Below are positions 8,846 to 17,477 of a DNA stretch of 64,000 nt, one piece after another. The DNA lies in NCBI RefSeq assembly GCF_034263275.1, contig NZ_CP139559.1:4712001-4776000 (forward strand), in the 5' to 3' direction. The notes beneath the pieces are model-generated. The model did no database searches and had not been told where the DNA came from. It worked only from the letters and a program-made list of their open reading frames with translations. The translations under genes were made by a program, and so were the position numbers. Position 1 is the stretch's first letter. Each line of letters opens with the position of its first letter. Origin of the DNA: Mucilaginibacter sp. cycad4. Lineage in GTDB: Bacteria; Bacteroidota; Bacteroidia; Sphingobacteriales; Sphingobacteriaceae.

Positions 8846-8881
8846 AAAAAAGGTCCGGCTGTTCATCAACCGGACCTTTTT
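8846..8881. terminator. Bidirectional hairpin terminator between pgk and GNAT
   Basis: Arms AAAAAAGGTCCGG and CCGGACCTTTTTT pair perfectly around an 11-base loop, with T-runs on both strands. It starts 17 bases after the pgk stop. Confidence 0.85.
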
Positions 8882-8897
8882 AATATTGTGATAACAA

Positions 8898-10088
8898 TTA
8901 TTCGTTTATCGCTTTTACACCTGGCAATTCTTTACCTTCCATGTACTCAAGTAAAGCACCACCACCGGTTGATACATAGCTTACCTCATCGGTCATGCCA
9001 AATTTGGCTACTGCCGCTGCAGAGTCGCCACCGCCGATCAGCGAGAAAGCTCCGTTTTCTGTAGCTTTAGCTACAGCCTCGGCAATAGCTTTGGTTCCAC
9101 CTAAAAATTTCTCCATTTCAAAAACCCCCATCGGGCCGTTCCATAAAATGGTTTTTGATTCCTCTACCACTTTGCTGAATAAAGCAACCGTTTCAGGACC
9201 GATATCCAGACCCATCCAGTTGTCTTTTATCTCGCCGGTTTTAGCAACATCAGTATTAGCATCGTTTGAAAAAGCATCAGCAATAACGTTATCTAAGGGC
9301 AATAATAACTTTACGCCCTTATCTTTAGCTTTTTGCACCAGGCTGGTAGCCAGGTCAAGCTTATCAAGCTCAACCAGTGAGGTACCTATTGAACCGCCAT
9401 CGGCCTTAGCAAATGTGTAAGCCATACCACCGCCGATGATCAGGTTATCAACTTTCTCAAGCAATTTTTCAATAAGCTCAATTTTATCCGATACCTTCGA
9501 ACCGCCCATAATAGCCGTAAAAGGCTTAGGTGCATTGTTCAGGATCTTTTCGGCATTGTTTAATTCGGCTGCCATCAGGTAACCAAAATATTTGGCATCC
9601 GGGAAAAACTGAGCAATAATAGCAGTTGAAGCGTGCGCGCGGTGAGCAGTACCAAAAGCATCGTTCACATAAACATCACCTAATTTCGACAGCTTTTCGG
9701 CAAAGGCAACATCCCCTTTTTCTTCTTCTTTATAAAAACGAAGGTTCTCTAACAATAAAACCTCGCCGTTACCAAGTGCCTTCGCTTTTTCAACAGCCTG
9801 CTCGCCAATGCAATCATCAGCAAACTGAACCTGCTGACCAAGCAGGTCAGATAAATGAGATACGATATGTTTTAATGAATATTTTTCTGTAGGGCCATCT
9901 TTCGGTCTGCCTAAGTGCGACATCAGGATAACTTTACCGCCATCTTTCAATATTTTTTTTATGGTTGGCAAAGCTGCCGTCATGCGGTTATCGTCGGTAA
10001 TATTGTAATTCTCGTCAAGAGGCACGTTAAAATCAACCCTGATGAGGGCTTTTTTCCCGGCAAAACTAATTTGATCTACTGTTTTCAT
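8898..10088 (-). CDS. pgk: Phosphoglycerate kinase
   Basis: A 396-residue cytosolic enzyme transferring phosphate from 1,3-bisphosphoglycerate to ADP in glycolysis. The N-terminal substrate domain begins with the RVDFNVPL motif; the hinge and nucleotide domain include GGSKVSDK, NGPMGVFE and the terminal STGGGA loop. The frame is open to an ATG at 10133, but family length and the conserved beginning MKTVDQISF support ATG 10088. The gene is near gap (same strand) but separated from it by an unrelated acetyltransferase gene. The strong hairpin after the stop ends its transcript. Confidence 0.96.
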   Translation of the reverse strand: MKTVDQISFAGKKALIRVDFNVPLDENYNITDDNRMTAALPTIKKILKDGGKVILMSHLGRPKDGPTEKYSLKHIVSHLSDLLGQQVQFADDCIGEQAVEKAKALGNGEVLLLENLRFYKEEEKGDVAFAEKLSKLGDVYVNDAFGTAHRAHASTAIIAQFFPDAKYFGYLMAAELNNAEKILNNAPKPFTAIMGGSKVSDKIELIEKLLEKVDNLIIGGGMAYTFAKADGGSIGTSLVELDKLDLATSLVQKAKDKGVKLLLPLDNVIADAFSNDANTDVAKTGEIKDNWMGLDIGPETVALFSKVVEESKTILWNGPMGVFEMEKFLGGTKAIAEAVAKATENGAFSLIGGGDSAAAVAKFGMTDEVSYVSTGGGALLEYMEGKELPGVKAINE

Positions 10089-10189
10089 ATCTATTAAAGG
10101 GTCATTTGTAATGAACGGGCGCAAATTGAGCATTTTAATTCAAAATAATTAACGAAAAACGAAAAAAGCTGTTTCAATCCGCCTAAATT

Positions 10190-10624
10190 TCATCTTATTT
10201 TAACATACATTACATGGTGGGGCCCTATACCAGGGACCTCAAACTCGGGCGAAACAATCTCGAAGCCAAGGCTGCTGTAAAAGCGTATCGCTTTTTTACG
10301 GGCATTGCACCACAGGTAATCTGCTTTTTGCCCCCGCAGGTATACCAAAGCAAAATTAACCAACTGATTGCCGAAGCCTTTCCCCCGGTATTTTTCGGTT
10401 GTGGCCATGCCCCGGAGCTGGTAACCGGTACCATTAAATTCACCATAACCTTGCGGATGAAACGAAGCTATACAAGCCAGTTCATCATCAACAAAATAGC
10501 CAAGGTGAAAATTGCCGGAATTATTATCTGATGGGAAACGGCATTCATCAAGAGTGAGCCTGCCTTCGCGCAGCACCTCATTACGCACATGTAGCAGCTC
10601 ATCAACTTTTATAAACCTGATCAT
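10190..10624 (-). CDS. GNAT family N-acetyltransferase
   Basis: A 144-residue GNAT protein: LRGMATTEKYRGKGFGNQLV (about 71-90) holds the acetyl-CoA-binding Arg/Gly loop, and WCNARKKAIRFYSSLGFEIV forms the conserved C-terminal segment. The layout is like small acetyltransferases acting on amino-acid or antibiotic amines, but the substrate is unknown. It sits between pgk and gap on the same strand and does not obviously belong to glycolysis. Confidence 0.85.
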   Translation of the reverse strand: MIRFIKVDELLHVRNEVLREGRLTLDECRFPSDNNSGNFHLGYFVDDELACIASFHPQGYGEFNGTGYQLRGMATTEKYRGKGFGNQLVNFALVYLRGQKADYLWCNARKKAIRFYSSLGFEIVSPEFEVPGIGPHHVMYVKIR

Positions 10625-10748
10625 GCTGCAAAATTGGAAAAATTCATGGAACAGGAAATTTTAATCCTGTTAAAATTACGGCAGCAACGCTTTATTTCGC
10701 ATATCCGTCAGCCATTCAAACTATACAGAAAACAACTTGTGCTACCGT

Positions 10749-11756
10749 TTAGGCAGGTTGCTTTTTAAGTTCGGCTATTCGCACCACCAAATCGGCCAGC
10801 CGGCTGCTGTAGCCCATTTCATTATCATACCAGCCAACAACTTTTACAAGGCCGCCCACTATGGAGGTTAGTTTGGCGTCAAAAATGCAGCTGTGGGGGT
10901 TATCCAATATGTCGGTTGATACAATAGGATCTTCGGTATACTCTAATACATTTTTCATTGGTCCTTCAGCGGCTTGCTTAAAGGCTTCATTAATTTGAGC
11001 TATGGTAGGCTGCTTTTTCAGGCTGCAGGTAAAATCAGTTAATGAGCCGTTAAGTACCGGTACACGGATTCCTGCTCCGCCCAAACGGCCTTCCAAATGC
11101 GGAAATATAGCGGTAATGGCTTTAGCAGCGCCTGTGGTGGTTGGTATAATGGAAGCCGATGCGGCCCTTGCCCGCCTTAAATCCTTATGAGGCGCATCAT
11201 GCAGGTTTTGATCGCCGGTCATGGAATGAACGGTTGTAATGTAACCATCAATGATGCCCCAGTTTTCATCTAATATTTTTACCATTGCCGCAACATTATT
11301 AGTTGTACATGATGCGTTTGACAGCACAGGCGATTGCAGGTCAACCTGCCCGTCGTTTACGGCAAGCACTACAGTCGGTACATTTTTATCGGCTGATGGC
11401 GCCGATATAATAACCTGCCGTGCCCCGGCCGTTAGATGTGCTTCGGCACTTTGTTTAGAGGTAAATTTACCGGTAGATTCTATTACCATATCAATATCCA
11501 TTGCTTTCCAGGGCAGGTTAAGCGGGTCGCGTTCGGCAAACACCCGTATGTGGTTACCGTTTATAACAAGACTGTTATCATCAAAACCCACCTTGCCCTT
11601 AAAACCCCGGTGAACAGAATCATATTTAAATAAATGTGCAAGGGTTTGTGTGTCGGTAAGGTCATTTATAGCCACCACCTGTATTTCGGGGTGCAATAAA
11701 ATATTCCTTAAAAATATGCGGCCGATGCGGCCAAACCCGTTTATAACTATCTTCAT
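10749..11756 (-). CDS. gap: Glyceraldehyde-3-phosphate dehydrogenase, type I
   Basis: A 335-residue enzyme with the Rossmann start INGFGRIGR (5-13), active-site SNASCTTN with Cys150, and His177 in TTVHSMT. It oxidises glyceraldehyde-3-phosphate to 1,3-bisphosphoglycerate. Asp32 after the second beta strand (NDLTD) suggests NAD preference. The RNA-polymerase -7-like box TAACTTTG at 11784-11777 lies 21 bases before the start. Confidence 0.95.
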   Translation of the reverse strand: MKIVINGFGRIGRIFLRNILLHPEIQVVAINDLTDTQTLAHLFKYDSVHRGFKGKVGFDDNSLVINGNHIRVFAERDPLNLPWKAMDIDMVIESTGKFTSKQSAEAHLTAGARQVIISAPSADKNVPTVVLAVNDGQVDLQSPVLSNASCTTNNVAAMVKILDENWGIIDGYITTVHSMTGDQNLHDAPHKDLRRARAASASIIPTTTGAAKAITAIFPHLEGRLGGAGIRVPVLNGSLTDFTCSLKKQPTIAQINEAFKQAAEGPMKNVLEYTEDPIVSTDILDNPHSCIFDAKLTSIVGGLVKVVGWYDNEMGYSSRLADLVVRIAELKKQPA

Positions 11757-11776
11757 TGTATGCTGGAATAAAGCAT

Positions 11777-11784
11777 CAAAGTTA
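11777..11784 (-). promoter_or_regulatory. Possible -7 box for gap
   Basis: TAACTTTG on the minus strand, 21 bases before the gap start, matches TAnnTTTG exactly. No clear TTG is found 19-21 bases further upstream, so only half of the promoter is convincing. Confidence 0.4.
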
Positions 11785-11846
11785 ATGAAGATGGATGGTT
11801 AATTTGTTTATTTACTGTATTACTACCTGTAGTTTACAATTAGTTT

Positions 11847-12941
11847 TCAATTGCGGATTGTAAGAGCTTGGCTTTTTTTTGAACGAATAAAATAAGTGAT
11901 TATCCCATTAAAAGATATCGACAATAAAAATATAAGAACAATAAGCCAGGAGTTATTTAAACTACCCAACATCAATACCATCACTATAGAAACAAGGTTC
12001 AGGCATGCTAAAACAAGGGTAGTTTGCAAATGCGTTAAGCCCATTTTTAACATACGATGGTGGATGTGGTTGCGATCTGCATCAAAGGGAGATTTTCTGT
12101 TCAGGATCCGGATAGTGAAAACCCTGAGCGTGTCAAAAACAGGGCCTATAAGTACTGCTACAATTAAGGCGGGAGCTGTATATATAAAAGGCAGTTTAAC
12201 AGTTGAAACCTTACTCAGCTCAATAAACTTAATAGCCATTACTGCCGATATCAGGCCAATAAGCAGAGCACCGGTATCGCCCATAAATATTTTAGCAGGA
12301 GTTATGTTAAAACGCAAAAATCCAACTACAGCCCCAACCATAGCAAGTGAAATTGCTGCAAGCTCATACTGGTTCATATAAATAAAAAGTGCCGCAAAAG
12401 TGCTGTTAGCAATGATACCTGTAGTTGCTGCAAGCCCATCAATACCATCAATAAGGTTAAACGAGTTGATGATAAGCATAATAACCAGAATTGATAATAT
12501 CACGCTGGGGATATATGGTAAGGCCGAAATATTAAAAACCCCGTACATGCTGCTGATGCGGATATTTCCGGGGATAACGAGTATAGCGGCAACCACAAAT
12601 TGTATCATGAACTTGGTACTGGAATTAACCCCCGAAAGATCATCCTTTAATCCCATTGCAAACAAAATAATACATGCAGTAAGCAGGTAACTAATTGGCA
12701 GCGATTTATCAATAATACTAAATAACAAGGCTGTAATAGTAAAGCTTACAAAAATAGCCACGCCACCCAAACGGGGAATACCATGATCATGCTGCTTCCT
12801 GAAATGGCCGACATCATCATATAAATGGCGGGCACGTGCAACATGTAAAATTGAGGGGATACAAAGTAATGTTACCAGGGTTGAAAATACAACTATCAGC
12901 ACATTATAAACAAAATGATAAGAGCGTAGAAATTCAAGCAT
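11847..12941 (-). CDS. WecA/TagO/MraY-type polyprenyl-phosphate sugar-1-phosphate transferase
   Basis: A 364-residue membrane enzyme with about 11 transmembrane segments and the family motifs: LKDDLSG (metal-binding DD), NLIDGIDGLA, FMGDTGALLIG and the cytoplasmic RNHIHHRML loop. The HIHH form and length point to the WecA group rather than MraY. It would load GlcNAc-1-phosphate or a related sugar onto undecaprenyl phosphate, starting a surface polysaccharide. The neighbouring truncated glycosyltransferase supports a polysaccharide context. The exact sugar is not determined. Confidence 0.9.
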   Translation of the reverse strand: MLEFLRSYHFVYNVLIVVFSTLVTLLCIPSILHVARARHLYDDVGHFRKQHDHGIPRLGGVAIFVSFTITALLFSIIDKSLPISYLLTACIILFAMGLKDDLSGVNSSTKFMIQFVVAAILVIPGNIRISSMYGVFNISALPYIPSVILSILVIMLIINSFNLIDGIDGLAATTGIIANSTFAALFIYMNQYELAAISLAMVGAVVGFLRFNITPAKIFMGDTGALLIGLISAVMAIKFIELSKVSTVKLPFIYTAPALIVAVLIGPVFDTLRVFTIRILNRKSPFDADRNHIHHRMLKMGLTHLQTTLVLACLNLVSIVMVLMLGSLNNSWLIVLIFLLSISFNGIITYFIRSKKSQALTIRN

Positions 12942-13020
12942 ATGCTATAAATGTGTTAGTGACCGGCTTATTCATTTATAAATACTTATACGGTATGAAA
13001 CACAAAAGGTTAACTAAAAA

Positions 13021-13557
13021 TTAAAGAAATTGAAAGATTTTCCTTAGTGGTTTCAACACAACAGCTAAAACCGGTAAAAGCACATTATTTTCACGCATTG
13101 CTTTCAAATCAAACGACCATGCCTTAACCCGGTTCTTTAAATTGCTGTTACTTATCCCGCCGAGTTTCATTTTAACCATAACCTTGTTTAGATGAAAGCT
13201 CCTTACCTGCCATTTATGCATAAACCTCGCCATTAATTCGTAATCCGCTGCGGAACCGTATTCAAGGCTATAAAAACCGTATTTGTCAAACAAAATGCGC
13301 TTGCAATAAAAGGTAGGGTGCGGGGGCATAAAACCACGGTTAAAGGAATTTTTTCCACAACTGCGACTTTTCCATTTACGAATAATTTTCCCTGAAGAAT
13401 TTATATAATCAAGGTTTCCGTAAACGATCCCCGCATCACTGTTTGAAAATGCCTGTGCCACTGCTGATAACACTTCCTGATCGGCAAAAAAATCGTCGGC
13501 ATTAAGCATACCTATTATTTCGCCTGTTGCTAAACGGATCCCTTTATTCTGGTGGTC
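13021..13557 (-). pseudogene. 5'-truncated family 2 glycosyltransferase
   Basis: The frame holds the C-terminal two-thirds of a GT2 enzyme: NKGIRLATGEIIGMLNADD, where the NADD motif (DXD-like metal site) is intact, then FNRGFMPPHPTFYCKR and the typical C-terminal segment. The first 80 or so residues, including the UDP-binding start, are missing. Upstream of about 13557 the frame meets a TAA at 13581-13579 and the sequence instead matches the coding sense of the plus-strand gene. An ATG at 13509 could start a 162-residue piece, but it would lack the nucleotide-binding part. It is called a pseudogene; see the junction finding. Confidence 0.7.
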
Positions 13558-14899
13558 GCCGGGGCAATACCTGGTACCTTACTTTTTTAAGCTTATCTTC
13601 GGCGTCAACACCGGTCGCGCTTCTTCAATAGCAACCCTGCTATTTTCGTTATCAGGCATTTTCGGCTTTTACTATTTCTTTAAAAGAGCAGGGTTTACAC
13701 CAATGATCTCGGCTTTAAGCGTACTGTTCGTCGTAATTCAGTTGTCCTTTTTTACGCCTTATGTATTTTACAATGGCGGCGAGGTGCTGCTTTTTGGATA
13801 CACCGGCTGGTTTTTATACGGATGCATAGCCATTGAAAAAACTAACTGGAAACTGGCCGTATTTCTCTTTATAGGTGGAATATTAGGCTTCATTTGCAAA
13901 TCGTCATTTTTATGGATGTATGCCGCCACCTGCTGTTTTTTATGGCTTAGGTTTTCAATGGGGACAAAAGACATCATTGGCTGGATAAAAAATGGCATAT
14001 GGATAGGGATCCCTGCGGTATTATCCTTATTTATGATCTATCATTTTTATCTCTCAAAAGGCGCTAACCCGTCATCGATAACCGGAAGCATAAAGCTGGC
14101 TTGGGAAACTTTTGGCTTTCCTTTGGCCTCGCCAATATTAACCGCTTTTTCGATAGATGACCTTACAAACGGCCTTTTATTTCATGATGACCCTCCCATG
14201 TTTACTTATTTTTGGGGGGTGATAATTGTGCTGATCTGTGCTGTATTAAGTATTTTACTGATTTGGTTTATTGTAAAAAAGGCGCCTCACAAAAATTATG
14301 CGCTGCTACTGGTGGTTTTTTATGTGGTATCGGTGCTGTTTTTCGGACAATCATTTTTAAGGCAGGCCAACATTTCTTATGAAGCAAGGCATTTGAGGCT
14401 CATCGGGCTTATCGCCGCACCCGGCATCATTTACCTGGTAAGCAGATTGCAAACTGGTTATAAATACCTGTTTTATTTTATATGTTTTGTAATAGCTTAC
14501 TCAAGCTACAAATACTTTGTGCCAAGCTACTTTCAAAATAAAAATATAAGCGCAAGGGGATATTCGGGGATAGCACAGTTATTTATCGATCAGCAATCAT
14601 TAAACTATATCCGTAACCTGGATAAGCAAAATACCAATGCCATTTTTGTATTTAACAGCCCTGATCTGAGCCTGGAAATTGAACGCAACCGTACTATAAC
14701 TGTTGAGACCATTGGCGCTGAAGTGTCTATTGATTACGATGATTATGTATACAAAGGCCACGCCGGGCCGCTGTTTATAGTTTTGCCCGCAGATTACATC
14801 GGTCCAAAATCAACTATCATGCGCAAATGCTTTCCTGGCTATAGCGGCTTTAAAATGACGATGCTTAGTAATGACTATATTTTGTGGGAGGCTAAATAA
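13550..14899 (+). pseudogene. 5'-truncated multi-pass membrane protein, glycosyltransferase-like
   Basis: An open frame runs from the junction near 13550 to the stop at 14899, coding about 450 residues with roughly 8-10 membrane segments and a soluble C-terminal part (about the last 120 residues). The first readable segment, WSPGQYLVPYFFKLIFG, looks like the middle of a dolichyl-mannosyltransferase-like (PMT/GT39 or GT87-like) membrane enzyme rather than an N-terminus. A Met at 13703 would give 398 residues but cuts inside a membrane helix. The missing start and lack of promoter suggest it is not functional. Its end overlaps the end of obgE by eight bases. Confidence 0.6.
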
Positions 14900-15899
14900 C
14901 GCCGGCATTGATTTCTTTCCAGAGCAGGTCTTTTAGCTGATCGATATTTTTCTGAGCCACAGATGATATAAATATAGAGGGGATTCCATCCGGGATCTCC
15001 TTTTTCATTTCGGCCTGCAGCTCATCGTCAAGCATATCAGTTTTGGTGATGGCCAGTACGCGGGGCTTGTGCATCAGTTCGGGGTTGTATTCTTCAAGCT
15101 CATGCAGCAGGATGCTGTATTCTTCTTTTATACTGCGGGATGTATCTGCAGGTACCATAAACAGCAATACCGAATTACGCTCAATATGCCTCAAAAATCT
15201 AAATCCTAAACCTTTCCCCTGCGACGCGCCTTCAATAATGCCCGGAATATCGGCCATTACAAATGAACGCCCGCCACGATATGATACGATACCCAAATTG
15301 GGTACCAGGGTGGTAAACGCGTAATCGGCAATTTCGGGCTTGGCAGCCGATACTACCGAAAGCAGGGTTGATTTACCCGCGTTAGGGAAACCTACCAAAC
15401 CAACATCGGCCAGCACTTTAAGTTCAAGGATGTTCCAGTCCTCACGGCCATCTTCGCCGGGCTGGGCAAAGCGGGGGGTTTGCTGGGTTGATGTTTTAAA
15501 ATGCCAGTTACCCAAACCACCGCGGCCGCCGGGAGTCAGGATCTTGGTTTCGCCGTCTTTGGTTATCTCAAAAAGCACTTCGCCTGTTTCGGCACTTCGT
15601 ACGGTTGTACCGAGGGGTACTTCCAATATTTCGTCGCGGCCGGTTTTGCCCGAACGCAGTGAGCTGCCACCCGAATCGCCGTCGCCGGCAATTACGTGTT
15701 TGCGGTATTTGAGGTGCAGCATAGTCCACAGCTGGGAGTTTCCTTTAACAATAACATGACCTCCCCTGCCGCCGTCGCCGCCATCGGGGCCGCCTTTTGA
15801 AGTTAATATATCACGGTGCAAATGGGCAGAACCAGCACCTCCGTGGCCAGAGCGGCAACAGATCTTCACATAATCAACAAAATTGGAACCCTGCGACAT
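14892..15899 (-). CDS. obgE: GTPase Obg/CgtA, ribosome assembly
   Basis: A 335-residue essential GTPase tied to 50S ribosome maturation. A glycine-rich Obg fold (1-158) precedes the G domain with P-loop GFPNAGKS (170-177), DIPG (217-220) and the TKTD specificity motif near 286. The variable C-terminal domain of the E. coli protein is largely absent, as is common in this phylum. It lies 115 bases downstream of adk on the same strand; the spacer holds a palindromic repeat. Confidence 0.95.
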   Translation of the reverse strand: MSQGSNFVDYVKICCRSGHGGAGSAHLHRDILTSKGGPDGGDGGRGGHVIVKGNSQLWTMLHLKYRKHVIAGDGDSGGSSLRSGKTGRDEILEVPLGTTVRSAETGEVLFEITKDGETKILTPGGRGGLGNWHFKTSTQQTPRFAQPGEDGREDWNILELKVLADVGLVGFPNAGKSTLLSVVSAAKPEIADYAFTTLVPNLGIVSYRGGRSFVMADIPGIIEGASQGKGLGFRFLRHIERNSVLLFMVPADTSRSIKEEYSILLHELEEYNPELMHKPRVLAITKTDMLDDELQAEMKKEIPDGIPSIFISSVAQKNIDQLKDLLWKEINAGVI

Positions 15900-15920
15900 A
15901 ATTTTTGATTTAGACGGAAA

Positions 15921-15992
15921 GCCCGAAAGTCAGTAAAGTCCGAAAGTTAAGAATTTAATCTTCCTAACCTGCGGACTTTACTGACTTCCGGA
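15921..15992. repeat. Palindromic intergenic element (AGTCAGTAAAGTCCG family)
   Basis: Perfect 16-bp inverted arms (AAGTCAGTAAAGTCCG at 15927-15942, complement at 15972-15987) around a 29-base centre lie in the spacer between adk and obgE. The words AAGTCCG and AAGTC recur in the element after ilvA (38651-38716), suggesting one family. Confidence 0.7.
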
Positions 15993-16014
15993 CTGAAGAC
16001 TTTTGGACAGACTA

Positions 16015-16590
16015 TTAGCTATATGATTCGTTTACACCAACAATAGCGTCGAATATCTCATCAACCGAGCCTACACCGTTAATGCTTGTAAACTTATCTT
16101 GCTTTTGATAAAAACCTGCTACCGGAGCAGTTTTATCATTGTATTCTTTAATGCGTTTGCGAATTACTTCGGGGTTGGCATCATCCGGTCTTCCGGATTC
16201 CTTACCGCGCTCCAGCAGGCGGCGCTCCAGCTCATCATCGCCAACTTCTAACGCGATCATGCCTGAAATTGCCGATTCTTTTGATTCAAGTAGTTGATCC
16301 AAAGCTTCGGCTTGTGCAACTGTACGCGGAAAACCATCGAAAATAAAACCTTTGGCTTCCTTGTTGGCATCAAGCTTATTACTGATCATGCCGATAACTA
16401 CTTCATCAGGAACCAGTTTACCATCATCCATCAGCTTTTTAGCTTCCAGGCCGAGGGCTGTGCCCTGTGCAATTTCACCACGTAACAAATCTCCGGTTGA
16501 AAGGTGGATCAAATCGTATTTCTCAATAAGTTTTTTCGACTGAGTACCTTTCCCGGCTCCGGGAGGGCCAAACAAAACCAGATTTAGCAT
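16015..16590 (-). CDS. adk: Adenylate kinase
   Basis: A 191-residue nucleoside monophosphate kinase balancing ATP + AMP with 2 ADP. The P-loop is GPPGAGKGT (8-16), the AMP-binding segment STGDLLR and the DGFPRT motif are present, and the LID is of the short type without zinc cysteines, which explains the length. It is followed on the same strand by obgE. Confidence 0.96.
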   Translation of the reverse strand: MLNLVLFGPPGAGKGTQSKKLIEKYDLIHLSTGDLLRGEIAQGTALGLEAKKLMDDGKLVPDEVVIGMISNKLDANKEAKGFIFDGFPRTVAQAEALDQLLESKESAISGMIALEVGDDELERRLLERGKESGRPDDANPEVIRKRIKEYNDKTAPVAGFYQKQDKFTSINGVGSVDEIFDAIVGVNESYS

Positions 16591-16604
16591 GCTCTTGATA
16601 AATT

Positions 16605-16635
16605 AAAAGCCTTTCGGTAATACAACAGAAAGGCT
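16605..16635 (-). terminator. Hairpin terminator after tRNA-Arg
   Basis: Arms AGCCTTTC (16608-16615) and GAAAGGCT (16628-16635) pair perfectly. On the minus strand the stem is followed by TTTTAATT. It lies downstream of the tRNA and before adk. Confidence 0.65.
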
Positions 16636-16688
16636 TACAGTTAATTTGCACCAGCGGTGGAAAAATCCCGGGCTGCGGTGCTTTGTTG

Positions 16689-16762
16689 TGCACTCGAAGG
16701 GAGTCGAACCCCTAACCTTCTGATCCGTAGTCAGATGCTCTATCCAATTGAGCTACGAGTGC
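16689..16762 (-). tRNA. tRNA-Arg (anticodon ACG)
   Basis: A 74-base cloverleaf on the minus strand: acceptor GCACTCG pairs with CGAGTGC, the D arm is TAGCTCAATTGGATAGAGCA-like, the anticodon stem TCTGA/TCAGA encloses loop CTACGGA with anticodon ACG, and the T arm contains GGTTCGACTCC. The 3' CCA is not encoded. ACG is normally edited to ICG to read CGU/CGC/CGA. Confidence 0.93.
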
Positions 16763-16822
16763 TTTCCGAAATGGAATGCAAAGATAGATTTTTAAACTTT
16801 CGCTGCAAACTTTTATTCAAAA

Positions 16823-17284
16823 TTATTTTACAATTTCGGCAATGGCCTCAAAATTTGGCAGTTGACCGGCATCTTCAAGCACCTCGGCATAAATGATATT
16901 CTGCTCTTCATCAATTACAAAGGCAGCACGTTTTGATACACCTTTAAGGCCCATCACAAACTGATCATAAATTGCGCCGTAAGCTGTTGATACTTCCTTA
17001 TTAAAATCAGAAAGGAGATCAAACTGGTAATTGTTCTCTTCTTTAAACTTGCCTAAAGTAAAAGGCGAGTCAACAGAGATGCCCAATATAGTAGCGTTTA
17101 AACCGTCATAGTACCCAAAGCTATCGCGCATAGTACAAAGCTGCGTTGTACAAACACCTGTAAAAGCCAAAGGGAAAAAGTGGATAATTACCTTACGGCC
17201 TTTAAAATCGGCCAGTGAAACGCTTTTTAATGCTGATGAAATTAAAATGAACTGAGGGGCCGGCTGGCCAATCTGTAATGACAT
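16823..17284 (-). CDS. Peroxiredoxin (AhpE/Bcp-like)
   Basis: A 153-residue thiol peroxidase that reduces hydrogen peroxide and organic peroxides. The active-site stretch PLAFTGVCTTQLC gives peroxidatic Cys45. A second Cys at 50 has the five-residue spacing of the resolving cysteine in E. coli Bcp, while the PLAFTG context is AhpE-like. The frame is open to 17341, but ATG 17284 gives the normal N-terminus MSLQIGQPAPQF. It is likely cytosolic and a single-gene unit. Confidence 0.9.
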   Translation of the reverse strand: MSLQIGQPAPQFILISSALKSVSLADFKGRKVIIHFFPLAFTGVCTTQLCTMRDSFGYYDGLNATILGISVDSPFTLGKFKEENNYQFDLLSDFNKEVSTAYGAIYDQFVMGLKGVSKRAAFVIDEEQNIIYAEVLEDAGQLPNFEAIAEIVK

Positions 17285-17403
17285 AGTATTGTTTTTTAAC
17301 AAATGAATAAAAATAAAACGAGTTAAATACAAGCTTGTCATTTTTTAACATTGAGATGTTGATATAAGCATTGTCCTGCGTTTTGAGGTCGGCGGTTCAA
17401 TAA

Positions 17404-17448
17404 AACTAAAAAATTAGTTAACATTGCTTTATAACTAAAAGATTAGTT
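17404..17448 (+). promoter_or_regulatory. Two tandem operator-like palindromes
   Basis: Two 16-bp imperfect palindromes, AACTAAAAAATTAGTT (17404-17419) and AACTAAAAGATTAGTT (17433-17448), lie 29 bases apart and differ by one base. They end 29 bases before the permease start, where a promoter is expected. The spacing is close to three helical turns, fitting two regulator dimers bound on one face. The regulator is unknown. Confidence 0.6.
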
Positions 17449-17477
17449 TTAACTTTATAGCATAAACCTTTTATGCT

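Noticed and set aside
10089..10133. Upstream ATG giving a 15-residue longer phosphoglycerate kinase
   Set aside because: The family normally begins at MKTVDQISF; the extra residues have no support.
13703..14899. Plus-strand membrane protein as an intact 398-residue gene starting at 13703
   Set aside because: Sensible coding sequence extends upstream to about 13550 without a start codon, so this Met is internal.
15043..15759. Long plus-strand open frames opposite obgE
   Set aside because: They are antisense to a certain gene and have low-complexity, unrecognisable products.
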